Positions 14,452 through 22,940 of a stretch of DNA of 26,295 nucleotides are shown here, one piece after another (position 1 is the stretch's first letter; each line of letters starts with the position of its first letter). The stretch is from contig CAKZHZ010000101.1 in assembly GCA_936928855.1 (NCBI GenBank), forward strand, positions 1 to 26,295, read 5' to 3'. Both the position numbers and the translations under genes were made by a program. The DNA is from an uncultured Polycyclovorans sp. (GTDB lineage Bacteria; Pseudomonadota; Gammaproteobacteria; Nevskiales; Nevskiaceae). Below the pieces are notes generated by a model. The model saw nothing but the letters and a program-made list of their open reading frames with translations. It was not told where the DNA came from and searched no databases.

Positions 14452-15359
14452 CCACCACCAAGAAGATCAAGTGCGCCATCATCGGTCCCGGCAACATCGG
14501 CACCGACCTGCTCTACAAGCTGCAGCGCTCCCCCTTGCTGGAGCCGGTGTGGATGGTGGGCGTGGACCCCACCTCCGACGGACTGGCGCGCGCCCGTGAG
14601 CACGGCCTGAAGACCACCGACGAGGGTGTGGCCGGACTGGTGCCGCATGTGAAGGCCGATGGCGTGCAGATCGCCTTCGACGCCACCAGCGCCTATGTGC
14701 ACAAGGCCAATTCCGATGCCCTGACCGCGCTGGGGGTGATGATGATCGACCTCACGCCGGCGGCCATCGGACCGTACTGCGTGCCGCCGATCAACCTCCG
14801 CGAGCATGCCGGCAAGCGCGAGATGAACGTCAACATGGTCACCTGCGGCGGCCAGGCCACCATCCCCATGGTGTACGCGGTGTCGCGGGTGCAGAAGGTG
14901 AAGTACGCCGAGATCATCGCCACCGTCGCCAGCAAGTCGGTCGGCCCCGGCACCCGCAAGAACATCGATGAGTTCACCCGCACCACCTCCGGCGCGGTGG
15001 CGCGCATCGGCGGTGCCGACGAGGGCAAAGCCATCATCGTGATCAACCCGGCGGAGCCGCCGATGATCATGCGCGACACCATTCACTGCCTCACCGCCGA
15101 AGCCCCCAAACAGCGCGAGATCGAAGCCTCGGTGCGCGACATGGTGGCGGAGGTGCAGCAGTACGTGCCGGGCTATCGCCTGGTCAACGGGCCGGTGTTC
15201 GACGGCAACCGCGTCACCAGCTTCATGGAGGTGGCCGGACTGGGCGACTACCTGCCCAAGTACGCCGGCAATCTCGACATCATGACCGCCTCGGCCACCC
15301 GCACCGCCGAGATGTTTGCCGAGGAAATCCTCGCCGGCCGCCTGACCCTGGCGGCCTGA
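14448..15359 (+). CDS. tesF: Acylating acetaldehyde/propionaldehyde dehydrogenase (TesF type)
   Basis: This 303-residue protein belongs to the DmpF/BphJ/HsaG family. It has an N-terminal Rossmann motif (CAIIGPGNIGTDLLYKL, residues 9-25) and catalytic Cys133 in NMVTCGGQATIP. It oxidises the aldehyde released by the aldolase to acyl-CoA with NAD+ and CoA; in steroid degradation the aldehyde is propanal from the hexenoate branch. It works in a channelled complex with the aldolase encoded next. The start overlaps the hydratase stop by 4 nt, and the aldolase gene follows after 24 bp. Confidence 0.93.
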   Translation: MTTTKKIKCAIIGPGNIGTDLLYKLQRSPLLEPVWMVGVDPTSDGLARAREHGLKTTDEGVAGLVPHVKADGVQIAFDATSAYVHKANSDALTALGVMMIDLTPAAIGPYCVPPINLREHAGKREMNVNMVTCGGQATIPMVYAVSRVQKVKYAEIIATVASKSVGPGTRKNIDEFTRTTSGAVARIGGADEGKAIIVINPAEPPMIMRDTIHCLTAEAPKQREIEASVRDMVAEVQQYVPGYRLVNGPVFDGNRVTSFMEVAGLGDYLPKYAGNLDIMTASATRTAEMFAEEILAGRLTLAA

Positions 15360-15383
15360 GCCCCCCGCATTCCGAGAACCCCC

Positions 15384-16433
15384 ATGAGCACCTCCCTGAA
15401 AGGCGTCAAGATCAAGGTCCATGACATGTCGCTGCGCGACGGCATGCACCCCAAGCGCCACCAGATCACCATCGAGCAGATGCAGTCCATCTCGCGCGGG
15501 CTTGATGAGGCCGGCTGCCCGCTGATCGAAGTCACGCACGGCGACGGCCTGGGCGGCGCCTCGGTGAACTACGGCTTTCCCGCCGCCACCGACGAGGAAT
15601 ATCTGCGGGCGGTGATTCCCGGCCTCAAGCAGGCCGCGGTGTCGGCGCTGCTGCTGCCGGGCATCGGCACCGTCGATCACCTGAAGATGGCGGCCGACTG
15701 CGGCATCAAGACCATCCGTGTCGCCACCCACTGCACCGAGGCGGATGTCTCCGAGCAGCACATCGCGCTCGGCCGCAAGATGGGCCTGGACACCGTGGGC
15801 TTTCTGATGATGGCGCACATGATCGAGCCGGAACAGCTCATCGAGCAGGCGCTGCTGATGGAATCCTATGGCGCCAACTGTCTCTACATCACCGACTCCG
15901 CCGGCTACATGCTGCCGGAGGACGTGAAGGCGCGCGTCGCCCTGCTGCGCGAGAAGGCCAAGCCGGAAACCGAGATCGGCTTCCATGGCCACCACAACCT
16001 GTCGATGGGCGTGGCCAACTCGATCGCCGCGGTCGAGGCCGGCGCGCGTCGCATCGACTGCGCCTGCGGCGGCATGGGCGCCGGTGCCGGCAATACGCCG
16101 ATGGAGGTGTTCGTGGCGGTGTGCAACCGCATGGGCATCGAGACCGGCGTCGACGTCTTCAAGATCAGCGATGTCGCCGAAGATCTGGTGACACCGATCA
16201 TGGATTTCCCGGTGCGCATCGACCGCAACTCGCTGACCCTGGGCTATGCCGGCGTCTACTCCAGCTTCCTGCTGTTCGCCCGCCGCGCCGAGGCCAAGTA
16301 CGGCATCTCGGCACGCGAGATCCTGCTGGAGCTGGGCCGTCAGAAGATGGTCGGCGGCCAGGAGGACATGATCGAGGACACCGCGCTCACCATGGCGCGT
16401 GAGCGCGGTCTGCTGAAACCGCAGACCGCCTGA
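15384..16433 (+). CDS. tesG: 4-hydroxy-2-oxovalerate/oxohexanoate aldolase (TesG type)
   Basis: This 349-residue protein belongs to the DmpG/BphI/HsaF family: an N-terminal TIM barrel with catalytic Arg18 and metal ligand Asp19 (MSLRDGMHP), metal ligands His201 and His203 (GFHGHHNLSMG), and a C-terminal DmpG communication domain with YSSFLLFARRAEAKYG. It cleaves 4-hydroxy-2-oxoacids to pyruvate and an aldehyde that passes to the dehydrogenase. It closes the operon and ends 7 bp before the convergent acyl-CoA synthetase gene. The gap contains no terminator-like hairpin, so read-through in both directions is possible. Confidence 0.93.
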   Translation: MSTSLKGVKIKVHDMSLRDGMHPKRHQITIEQMQSISRGLDEAGCPLIEVTHGDGLGGASVNYGFPAATDEEYLRAVIPGLKQAAVSALLLPGIGTVDHLKMAADCGIKTIRVATHCTEADVSEQHIALGRKMGLDTVGFLMMAHMIEPEQLIEQALLMESYGANCLYITDSAGYMLPEDVKARVALLREKAKPETEIGFHGHHNLSMGVANSIAAVEAGARRIDCACGGMGAGAGNTPMEVFVAVCNRMGIETGVDVFKISDVAEDLVTPIMDFPVRIDRNSLTLGYAGVYSSFLLFARRAEAKYGISAREILLELGRQKMVGGQEDMIEDTALTMARERGLLKPQTA

Positions 16434-16440
16434 TCCGGCT

Positions 16441-18126
16441 TCAGGCCCAGATCACCCGGTCGCCACGCGCCACCCAGCCGTCCACCTGGGCTGCATAGCG
16501 GGCCTCGATGGCACTGCGGCGGATCTTCATGGTCGGCGTGAGCAGGTTGTTGGCGATGGTCCAGGTCTCCGGCACCACCACCGCGAAAGCGAGATGCTCG
16601 TGCGGATCAAGCTGGGCGTTGACGCGGGTCAACAGCGCATCAAGATCGGTTGCCAGCCTCGTCCGCCCGTCCTCGGTAACCAAGGTGTCGGCCATCAAGG
16701 GACTGGGCATCACCAACACGAACGGCTGGGGCTGATCCGCGCCGCAGACGCAGGTCTGTTCCACCCAGGGGTGGCTGAGCTTGTTCTCGATGGGCGCCGG
16801 CGACACGTACTTGCCCTTGGTGGTCTTGAAGATTTCCTTGAGCCGGCCGGTGATGCGCAGGCGCCCTTCCTCGTCCACCTCGCCGCGATCTCCGGTGCGG
16901 AACCAGCCATCCCCAGTGAACGCCGCGGCCGTTTTCTCGGCGTCGCGGTAGTACCCCATCATGCAGCCGGGGCTGCGCAACTGGACCTCTCCGTCATCAG
17001 CAATCCGTCGTTCGACGCCGGGGTTGGCATCGCCGACATAGCCGATCCGCGCCCGTCCGGGACGGGAAAGGTGCGAATAGGCGAAGTCCTCCGACATGGC
17101 GTAGCCCTCAAGCAGTTCCAGGCCCAGACTGCGATACCACGCAATCACCGGCGGCGGCAGCGGCGCTGATCCGGTCAACGCCAGACGCACGTCCTGCAGT
17201 CCCAACTGCTCCAGCACCTTGCGCCGCACGCCATCGGCCATCGCCGGGTCGGCCAGCATCGTCTCGAGCTGCGGCAGCTTGCTGGTCACCCCCTGCTGGA
17301 ACTTCACCCACAGTCGCGGCACTGACAGGAAGATGGTGGGGCGGGCACGCCGCAAGTCCTCTGGAAAGGTGGCCAGCCCTTCGCTGAAGAAGATCCGGAA
17401 TCCGTGTCGCAGGCCGTTGCACTCCACCGCCGCGGCTTCATACGCATGTGCCAGTGGCAGGTAGGAGATCATTCGATCCTGCGGCCCGACCTCGCAGAAG
17501 TGATCCAATAGCTGGGCACTGACCGCCATGGCCTTGAACGGCACCATCACACCCTTGGGCTGGCCGGTGCTGCCGGAGGTGTAGACCAGCCGCGCCAGAC
17601 TGTCCGGCGCCCTCGGCACCACCTCGGACGTGGGCGCATGCCGTGCCAGCAGGGCATCCCACTGTTCAGCGCCCGCCGGGACCGCGCTCGCGGACGTCTG
17701 CGGGAACACCACGGTGGGCAGACCGGACGGAATACCTGGCGCCATGGCGGACCAATCGTCCAAGGGGCCAAGGAACAGCACCCGGGTTTCACAGTGGCGC
17801 AGGATGTAGCCCAGCGTGTCGGCGTTGAGCGAGGGGTACACCGGCACGCTGACGTGGCCCGCCATCCAGATCGCAAGGTCGGCCAGGATCATCTGCGCGC
17901 AATTGCGTGACAGCAGCCCGATGGCACTCCCTGGCGGCAGCTGCAGCGACGTCAGATAGGCGGCGATGCGTCGCACCTGATCCTCCGCCTCCGCCCAGGT
18001 GATGTCGGTAACCACCCCCTCGTGCGGCTGACTCAGGAACACCGCATCAGGTTGCGTGCGTGCCCAGTGCAGCAGGCCGGCCACCGGTGTCCAGCGCTGG
18101 TCCACCGATGCGATATCGTCACCCAT
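16441..18126 (-). CDS. AMP-dependent acyl-CoA synthetase (FadD-like)
   Basis: This 561-residue member of the ANL superfamily has motifs in order: YTSGSTGQPKGV (182-193, ATP/phosphate loop), EGYAMSE (340-346), GWFRTGDRGEVDEEGRL with Asp413, GRLKEIFKTTKGKYVSP (427-443) and a C-terminal catalytic Lys534 in LTPTMKIRR. It activates a carboxylic acid to acyl-CoA via acyl-AMP. The IFKTTKGKYVSP form is typical of long-chain and bulky-acid synthetases. In this locus a steroid side-chain or ring-derived acid is a candidate substrate. GGAGAG lies about 7 nt before the ATG. It follows the symporter gene by 90 bp on the same strand, so import and activation of one acid may be linked. Confidence 0.88.
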   Translation of the reverse strand: MGDDIASVDQRWTPVAGLLHWARTQPDAVFLSQPHEGVVTDITWAEAEDQVRRIAAYLTSLQLPPGSAIGLLSRNCAQMILADLAIWMAGHVSVPVYPSLNADTLGYILRHCETRVLFLGPLDDWSAMAPGIPSGLPTVVFPQTSASAVPAGAEQWDALLARHAPTSEVVPRAPDSLARLVYTSGSTGQPKGVMVPFKAMAVSAQLLDHFCEVGPQDRMISYLPLAHAYEAAAVECNGLRHGFRIFFSEGLATFPEDLRRARPTIFLSVPRLWVKFQQGVTSKLPQLETMLADPAMADGVRRKVLEQLGLQDVRLALTGSAPLPPPVIAWYRSLGLELLEGYAMSEDFAYSHLSRPGRARIGYVGDANPGVERRIADDGEVQLRSPGCMMGYYRDAEKTAAAFTGDGWFRTGDRGEVDEEGRLRITGRLKEIFKTTKGKYVSPAPIENKLSHPWVEQTCVCGADQPQPFVLVMPSPLMADTLVTEDGRTRLATDLDALLTRVNAQLDPHEHLAFAVVVPETWTIANNLLTPTMKIRRSAIEARYAAQVDGWVARGDRVIWA

Positions 18127-18216
18127 TGGCTCTCTCCGTCATTGTTGTGATGATCACCGGTCGCGGGGTCACACCGGTAACGGCCAGTGTGCCACGCCGG
18201 GAGGCCGCCACCGCCC

Positions 18217-19590
18217 TCAGCGAATTGATGCGAGCGGCCTTCCGATTGGGATGAACAGCCCGTAGGCCACCACGGCCGCCGCCAGCGACAGCAGGTAGGG
18301 GAAGTCGGCTGCCCCGACGTAGGCCGCTCCGACGTAGGTCACGACACCGGCCGCCATCGCCGCGTAGGCCGAGGCGGCCTGGCCGACGCGCGGCGCCCAC
18401 AGGGCGGCCAGCATCATCACCAACAGTCCGGCGGTTCCCAGACTCGATGCCGTCACCACAAGGTCGTAGACACTCTCGCCAGCCAGTGCCAGGCCGTAGG
18501 CCACCAGACCGAACAGCGCCACCGCAATCCGGTTGACCCGCAATCGCGCGGCATCCGACAGTCCCGGCCGCAGGGGCAGCACCAGATTGCGCGCCGCCAG
18601 TGAGCCCGACACCAGCAGGGCGGAGTCCACCGTCGACAGGATGGCCGACACCAGCGCCCCGACGAACACGGCATACAGCACGGTGGGCAGCTGGGTCTGC
18701 GCCACCCGCATCAGCACCTGCTCGGGCTCATCCAGGGCACCAACGTAATGCACCCCGATGAGACCGACCGAGACCGGCACCAGCCCCACCAGCAGGTACA
18801 GCATCCCGGCCCCGACGGTGGCCCGCCGCGCCAGTTGGGGACTGCGAATGGCCAACACGCGAGCCACCAGTTCCTGCGCCGCGATGGAGCCGCAGATCGG
18901 CACCGCCAGGGCTTCCAGTGTGGCCAGCCAGGAAACCTCCGGGTCGACAAACCGCAGGGTCTCCATTGGCAGTGCTGCCATCTGGGCCTGACCACCGTTG
19001 AGCCAGACCAGCACGCCAACCGTCACCACACCGACGATGAGCACCGAGCCCTGCACGAGGTCGCTCATGGCATCCGCCCACATGCCCCCGGTGGTGGTGT
19101 AGAGAATCACCACCGCCGCCGCCAGGGTGATGGCGAGGCCCACGCCCAGCTCCGATGACGCCGCAAGCACCTGCCCGAAAGCGCGGATCTGGGCTGCCGC
19201 CCACAGCAGCGATGTGGGAATCATGAGGATGGCGGCCCACCGCTCCACGCCGGGACCGAACCGGCTGCGGAACAGATCCGCCAGGGTAACGATGCCCCGC
19301 TTCCAAAGCGGAATGGCAAACACCAGGCCGACGATCACGATCCCCAGGGCATAGCCGAAGGGATCGGTCTGCACACCCGACACGCCATCGGTGTGAGCTC
19401 GTCCAGCGGCACCGATACAGGTTTCCGCGCCGAACCAGGTGGCAAACACGGTGAACACACCGAACCAGGGCCCCAACTGGCGCCCCGCCAGTAGATAGTC
19501 GACCTCATTGTGGACCCGCCGCGACGCCCACCAGGCAAACCCCAGCTGCAGGGCGATGTAGCCGAATATGAAGGCCAGAACCAGATTCAT
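18217..19590 (-). CDS. Sodium:solute symporter (SSS family)
   Basis: This 457-residue protein starts at ATG 19590 and has about 13 transmembrane helices. It carries the SSS family signature around the Na2 site in ILSTVDSALLVSGSLAARNL, plus LLAGRQLGPWFGVFTVFATW and GAETCIGAAG near the N-terminus. It would import an organic solute with Na+. The substrate is not readable; carboxylates are common for relatives, and the downstream synthetase gene supports that. The frame is open upstream to 19680, but the 30 extra residues are polar and unlike the family, while 19590 has GGGGA about 6 nt upstream and opens directly into the first helix. It is divergent from the Mpo1-like gene. Confidence 0.88.
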   Translation of the reverse strand: MNLVLAFIFGYIALQLGFAWWASRRVHNEVDYLLAGRQLGPWFGVFTVFATWFGAETCIGAAGRAHTDGVSGVQTDPFGYALGIVIVGLVFAIPLWKRGIVTLADLFRSRFGPGVERWAAILMIPTSLLWAAAQIRAFGQVLAASSELGVGLAITLAAAVVILYTTTGGMWADAMSDLVQGSVLIVGVVTVGVLVWLNGGQAQMAALPMETLRFVDPEVSWLATLEALAVPICGSIAAQELVARVLAIRSPQLARRATVGAGMLYLLVGLVPVSVGLIGVHYVGALDEPEQVLMRVAQTQLPTVLYAVFVGALVSAILSTVDSALLVSGSLAARNLVLPLRPGLSDAARLRVNRIAVALFGLVAYGLALAGESVYDLVVTASSLGTAGLLVMMLAALWAPRVGQAASAYAAMAAGVVTYVGAAYVGAADFPYLLSLAAAVVAYGLFIPIGRPLASIR

Positions 19591-19754
19591 GTTGTCCCCG
19601 TTGCCCGATGACGCCGCACGTGGCGGCGCGCCGTCCCCAACGGTCGCCATGGTACTGCGCGGCACCGGCATGGTCGGCAACTGTAAAGCGGATGACAGAG
19701 TTGTCGCCGCTCGCGCCGTAGGCTGACCCCCTGCTTCCCCTTATCGAGGTCACC

Positions 19755-20219
19755 ATGAGAACCCGACAGCAATTGATGGATGAGTACCGCAAGAGCCACA
19801 TGAACCCGCTCAATGCGGTGATTCACCTGATCTGTGTGCCCGTGATCGTCTTTTCCAGCCTGGGGCTGGCCTGGTGCGTGCCTCTCGGCCGCTGGATGGG
19901 CCTGGCGCCGGAGATCGCGCCCTACGTCAATCTCGCCACCGTGGCCGCGCCACTGCTTGGACTGTTCTACCTGCAGCTGTCGATCGGCAGCCTGATCACC
20001 ATGACCGCCTGGTTCGCCATCAGTGTCGTCGGCATCCTGGCCATCGAGGCGAGCGGCCTGTCGCTGTTCTGGACCTCGGCGGTGTTGTGGGTGCTGTCCT
20101 GGGCGGTGCAGATCTACGGCCACAAGGTGGAAGGCGCGAAACCGTCGTTCGCCGATGACCTGGTGTTCTTCCTGATCGGTCCGCTGTTCGTGATGGACAA
20201 GCTGCAGGGTCGTCGCTGA
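19755..20219 (+). CDS. Mpo1-like (DUF962) membrane protein
   Basis: This 154-residue protein shows the DUF962/Mpo1 pattern: EYRKSHMNPLNAVIH with His15 and His24, four hydrophobic helices, and WAVQIYGHKVEGAKPS with His123 and Glu126, ending in FLIGPLFVMDKL. Yeast Mpo1 is an iron-dependent dioxygenase that shortens 2-hydroxy fatty acids by one carbon (alpha-oxidation); the conserved histidines are probable iron ligands. The bacterial member may act on 2-hydroxyacyl lipids in the inner membrane. GAGG lies about 6 nt before the ATG. It is followed by a GC-rich stem-loop and the SulP gene. Confidence 0.85.
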   Translation: MRTRQQLMDEYRKSHMNPLNAVIHLICVPVIVFSSLGLAWCVPLGRWMGLAPEIAPYVNLATVAAPLLGLFYLQLSIGSLITMTAWFAISVVGILAIEASGLSLFWTSAVLWVLSWAVQIYGHKVEGAKPSFADDLVFFLIGPLFVMDKLQGRR

Positions 20220-20230
20220 GGGCACCGGCA

Positions 20231-20261
20231 CCCGGCAGGGGTGGGGCCACCCGCTGCCGGG
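20231..20261 (+). terminator. GC-rich stem-loop after the Mpo1-like gene (terminator without T-run)
   Basis: CCCGGCAG (20231-20238) pairs perfectly with CTGCCGGG (20254-20261), and the interior GGGTGG/CCACCC can extend the stem. It begins 12 nt after the Mpo1-like stop and ends before the SulP promoter. No T-run follows, so it is at best a weak or factor-assisted terminator. Confidence 0.4.
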
Positions 20262-20272
20262 CTCCTCGAAGC

Positions 20273-20318
20273 TGGACGCCACTGCGGCGAGTGGCCGATA
20301 ATGTTGCATTGCAGCATT
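20273..20318 (+). promoter_or_regulatory. SulP promoter with near-palindromic operator (copy 2)
   Basis: TGGACG (20273-20278, 4/6) is followed after 18 bp by GATAAT (20297-20302, 5/6 match to TATAAT). The near-palindrome AATGTTGCATTGCAGCATT (20300-20318) begins within the -10 hexamer. It differs from copy 1 at 8012-8030 only in the central base and has the same position relative to its -10. Binding would block RNA polymerase, so repression is the simplest reading. Confidence 0.55.
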
Positions 20319-20417
20319 TCGGATCTTGCCGTCAACACCCCCCGCATGTCGGGTCGGACGGGGCAGGCCGGCTGCCCCGCCCCCTTCACCGGCCACTGGC
20401 CGACCCCGCACCTGTTC

Positions 20418-21902
20418 ATGTTCTCGACTCGCTCGTTTCACGCTGTCTGGCTATCCAATCTCCGAGGTGACCTGCTGGCCGGACTGGTCGTTGCCCTCGC
20501 CCTGATTCCCGAAGCCATCGCCTTCTCGATCATTGCCGGCGTCGATCCCAAGGTCGGGCTCTACGCCTCGTTCTGCATCGCCGTTGTGATCGCCTTCACC
20601 GGCGGACGCCCCGGCATGATCTCCGCCGCCACCGGCGCCATGGCGCTGGTAATGGTGACGCTGGTCAAGGAACACGGCCTGCAGTACCTGCTGGCCGCCA
20701 CACTGCTGACCGGTGTGCTGCAGATCCTCGCCGGCGCATTGCGGCTGGGTGCACTGATGCGGTTCGTGTCGCGGTCGGTAATCACCGGCTTCGTCAATGC
20801 GCTGGCAATCCTGATCTTCCTGGCACAGCTTCCGGAGCTGGTCGGGGTGACCTGGGTGGTCTATGCAATGGTGGCGGCAGGCCTCGGCATCATCTACCTG
20901 TTTCCCTATCTCACCCGTTCGGTGCCGTCACCGCTGGTGTGCATCGTGGTCCTCACCGCACTGGCGATGGCACTGGGCCTCGACGTGCGCACGGTGGGCG
21001 ATATGGGTGAGCTGCCCGACAGCCTGCCGGTGTTTCTGCTGCCCGAGGTTCCGTTCACCCTGGAAACCCTGGCCATCATCTTCCCGTATGCCGCCACATT
21101 GGCGGTGGTGGGTTTGCTGGAATCGATGATGACAGCCTCCATCGTCGATGACCTCACCGACACGCCCAGCGACCGCAACCGTGAATGTGCCGGGCAGGGG
21201 GTCGCCAACATCGCCTCCGGGTTGCTCGGCGGTATGGCCGGTTGCGCCATGATCGGGCAGTCGGTGATCAACGTGAAATCCGGCGGCCGTGGCCGCCTCT
21301 CCGCGCTTGCCGCCGGGGTGTTCTTGCTGGTCATGGTGGTGTTTCTGGGCGAGTGGGTGAAGCAGATCCCGATGGCCGCGCTGGTCGCGGTGATGATCAT
21401 GGTTTCCATCGGCACCTTCAGCTGGGTCTCCCTCCGCAACCTGACGCGACACCCGCCCAGCTCCAGCATCGTGATGCTGGCCACCGTGGCGGTGGTGGTG
21501 GCCACCCATGATCTCGCCCAGGGCGTATTCGTCGGTGTGCTGCTGAGCGGCCTGTTCTTCGCGCACAAGGTGGGGCGTGTCCTGCATGTCGAGGCCGCCC
21601 TCGACACGACCGGGCTACGCCGAACCTACACCGTGACCGGTCAGGTGTTCTTCGCATCCTCCGAACGCTTCGCCCGATGCTTCGACTTCAAAGAGGTGGT
21701 GACGAATGTGTGCATCGATGTCAGCCGGGCACACTTCTGGGATATCACCGCTGTTGATGCCCTCGACAAGGTCGTACTCAAGTTCCGGCGCGAAGGCGCG
21801 GACGTGGAGGTTCTCGGCATGAATGAGGCCACCGCCACGCTGGTGGACCGTTTCGCAGTACACGACAAGCCGGGCGCCGTCGAGCGTCTGATGGGGCACT
21901 GA
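20418..21902 (+). CDS. SulP-family inorganic anion transporter with STAS domain
   Basis: This 494-residue protein has a SulP membrane domain of multiple helices beginning LSNLRGDLLAGLVVALALIP and IIAGVDPKVGLYASF, and a C-terminal STAS domain from about residue 395 (RTYTVTGQVFFASSERF, then VSRAHFWDITAVDALDKVV). It would move an inorganic anion such as sulfate or bicarbonate, with the STAS domain regulating. ATG 20418 is chosen because it immediately precedes the conserved start of the family; no strong ribosome-binding site is visible. The frame is open upstream to 20241, but that part covers the promoter and operator. The universal-stress gene 11 bp downstream forms a pair with it, as in many proteobacteria. 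Confidence 0.88.
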   Translation: MFSTRSFHAVWLSNLRGDLLAGLVVALALIPEAIAFSIIAGVDPKVGLYASFCIAVVIAFTGGRPGMISAATGAMALVMVTLVKEHGLQYLLAATLLTGVLQILAGALRLGALMRFVSRSVITGFVNALAILIFLAQLPELVGVTWVVYAMVAAGLGIIYLFPYLTRSVPSPLVCIVVLTALAMALGLDVRTVGDMGELPDSLPVFLLPEVPFTLETLAIIFPYAATLAVVGLLESMMTASIVDDLTDTPSDRNRECAGQGVANIASGLLGGMAGCAMIGQSVINVKSGGRGRLSALAAGVFLLVMVVFLGEWVKQIPMAALVAVMIMVSIGTFSWVSLRNLTRHPPSSSIVMLATVAVVVATHDLAQGVFVGVLLSGLFFAHKVGRVLHVEAALDTTGLRRTYTVTGQVFFASSERFARCFDFKEVVTNVCIDVSRAHFWDITAVDALDKVVLKFRREGADVEVLGMNEATATLVDRFAVHDKPGAVERLMGH

Positions 21903-21913
21903 GCAGGGCCGCC

Positions 21914-22771
21914 ATGCGCCAGGTCCTCGCCTGTATCGACGGCATCGGCAACACGACCGCCGTCTGTGACTACGCCGCCTGGGCAGCGAGGCGACTGGTC
22001 GCCCCCTTGACCTACCTGCATGTCATCGAGCGGCACCCCGAGCGCGCAGCGTCACAGGACCTCAGCGGCAGCATCGGCATCGATGAACAGGAGGCCTTGC
22101 TCAAGGCGCTTGCCGATCTCGACGCCGAACGCAGCCAGCTGGCACAAGCGCACGGCCGCGCGTTGCTGGCCAGCGCCCGTCAGCGTGCCGCCGCCGCCGG
22201 CATCGACACGCCCGCGCTGCTGCAACAGCACGGCGAACTGGTTGAGGTCGCGCAGTCACTGGAAGCGGACGCGCGACTGTTTGTGCTGGGCCAGCACTAT
22301 CACGCCACGCAGATGTCCCGCATCCATCTCGACCACCACGTCGAACGCGTGATCCGCGCTGTCAGCCGCCCGGTACTGGTGGTCACCGGGGATCGCTACA
22401 CCGCTCCTTCGCGCGCGGTGATCGCGTATGACGGCAGCACGACGGCCCGAAAGATGGTCGACACGGTCGCCGGCAGCCCCCTGTTGCACGGTCTGCCCTG
22501 CCACATCGTCATGGCAGGCGACGATACCGCTGCCACCCGAGCCTCGCTGCAATGGGCGGCCGAGCGCCTGACCGGCGGCGGCTTCGCGGTCGACACCGCA
22601 GTAGTACCCGGCGAACCGGAACGCGCGCTGGCCCGCTATGTCGGCATGCAGAACGCCGACCTGCTGGTCATGGGGGCGTACGGTCACTCCCGCATCCGCC
22701 ACCTGATCGTCGGCAGCACCACGACCACCATGCTGCGCACCAGCGCGGTACCGGTGCTGATCCTGCGCTAA
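21914..22771 (+). CDS. Tandem universal stress protein (UspA family)
   Basis: This 285-residue protein contains two Usp domains (about 1-140 and 145-285). The second has the ATP-binding signature G-x2-G-x9-G-S in MGAYGHSRIRHLIVGS near the C-terminus. The first domain has LGQHYHATQ at the equivalent position and lacks the glycine/serine motif, so it probably does not bind ATP. Such tandem Usp proteins act in the cytoplasm in stress adaptation. It is probably co-transcribed with the SulP gene (11-bp gap) and may regulate that transporter, an inference from position. Confidence 0.9.
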   Translation: MRQVLACIDGIGNTTAVCDYAAWAARRLVAPLTYLHVIERHPERAASQDLSGSIGIDEQEALLKALADLDAERSQLAQAHGRALLASARQRAAAAGIDTPALLQQHGELVEVAQSLEADARLFVLGQHYHATQMSRIHLDHHVERVIRAVSRPVLVVTGDRYTAPSRAVIAYDGSTTARKMVDTVAGSPLLHGLPCHIVMAGDDTAATRASLQWAAERLTGGGFAVDTAVVPGEPERALARYVGMQNADLLVMGAYGHSRIRHLIVGSTTTTMLRTSAVPVLILR

Positions 22772-22940
22772 GGCCGGACAACTCCGGGGCACGTGCTGCG
22801 GTAACACGCTGCTGGCGGTCAGGCCCTCCGCGTCCGGTCTGATGCGACATGCCCGACTGCGCCACCATCATCCGGATGCAGGACGCAACACGGACCACCG
22901 CCCGCTAGCGTGAACGCCTCTCCATCTCCGGTTGACGCGC

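Noticed and set aside
14316..15995. 559-codon open frame on the minus strand, His/Gly/Ala-rich
   Set aside because: It is antisense to the clear dehydrogenase and aldolase genes. GC-rich codon bias leaves the complementary frame open; it has no family motif.
18156..18178. ACCGGT repeated twice between the symporter and synthetase genes
   Set aside because: A 6-bp self-complementary word repeated once at short distance is too weak to call a regulatory site.
20241..20417. Upstream starts for the SulP protein (20241, 20301 and 20346)
   Set aside because: They translate through the predicted promoter and the repeated operator; the family N-terminus begins at 20418.
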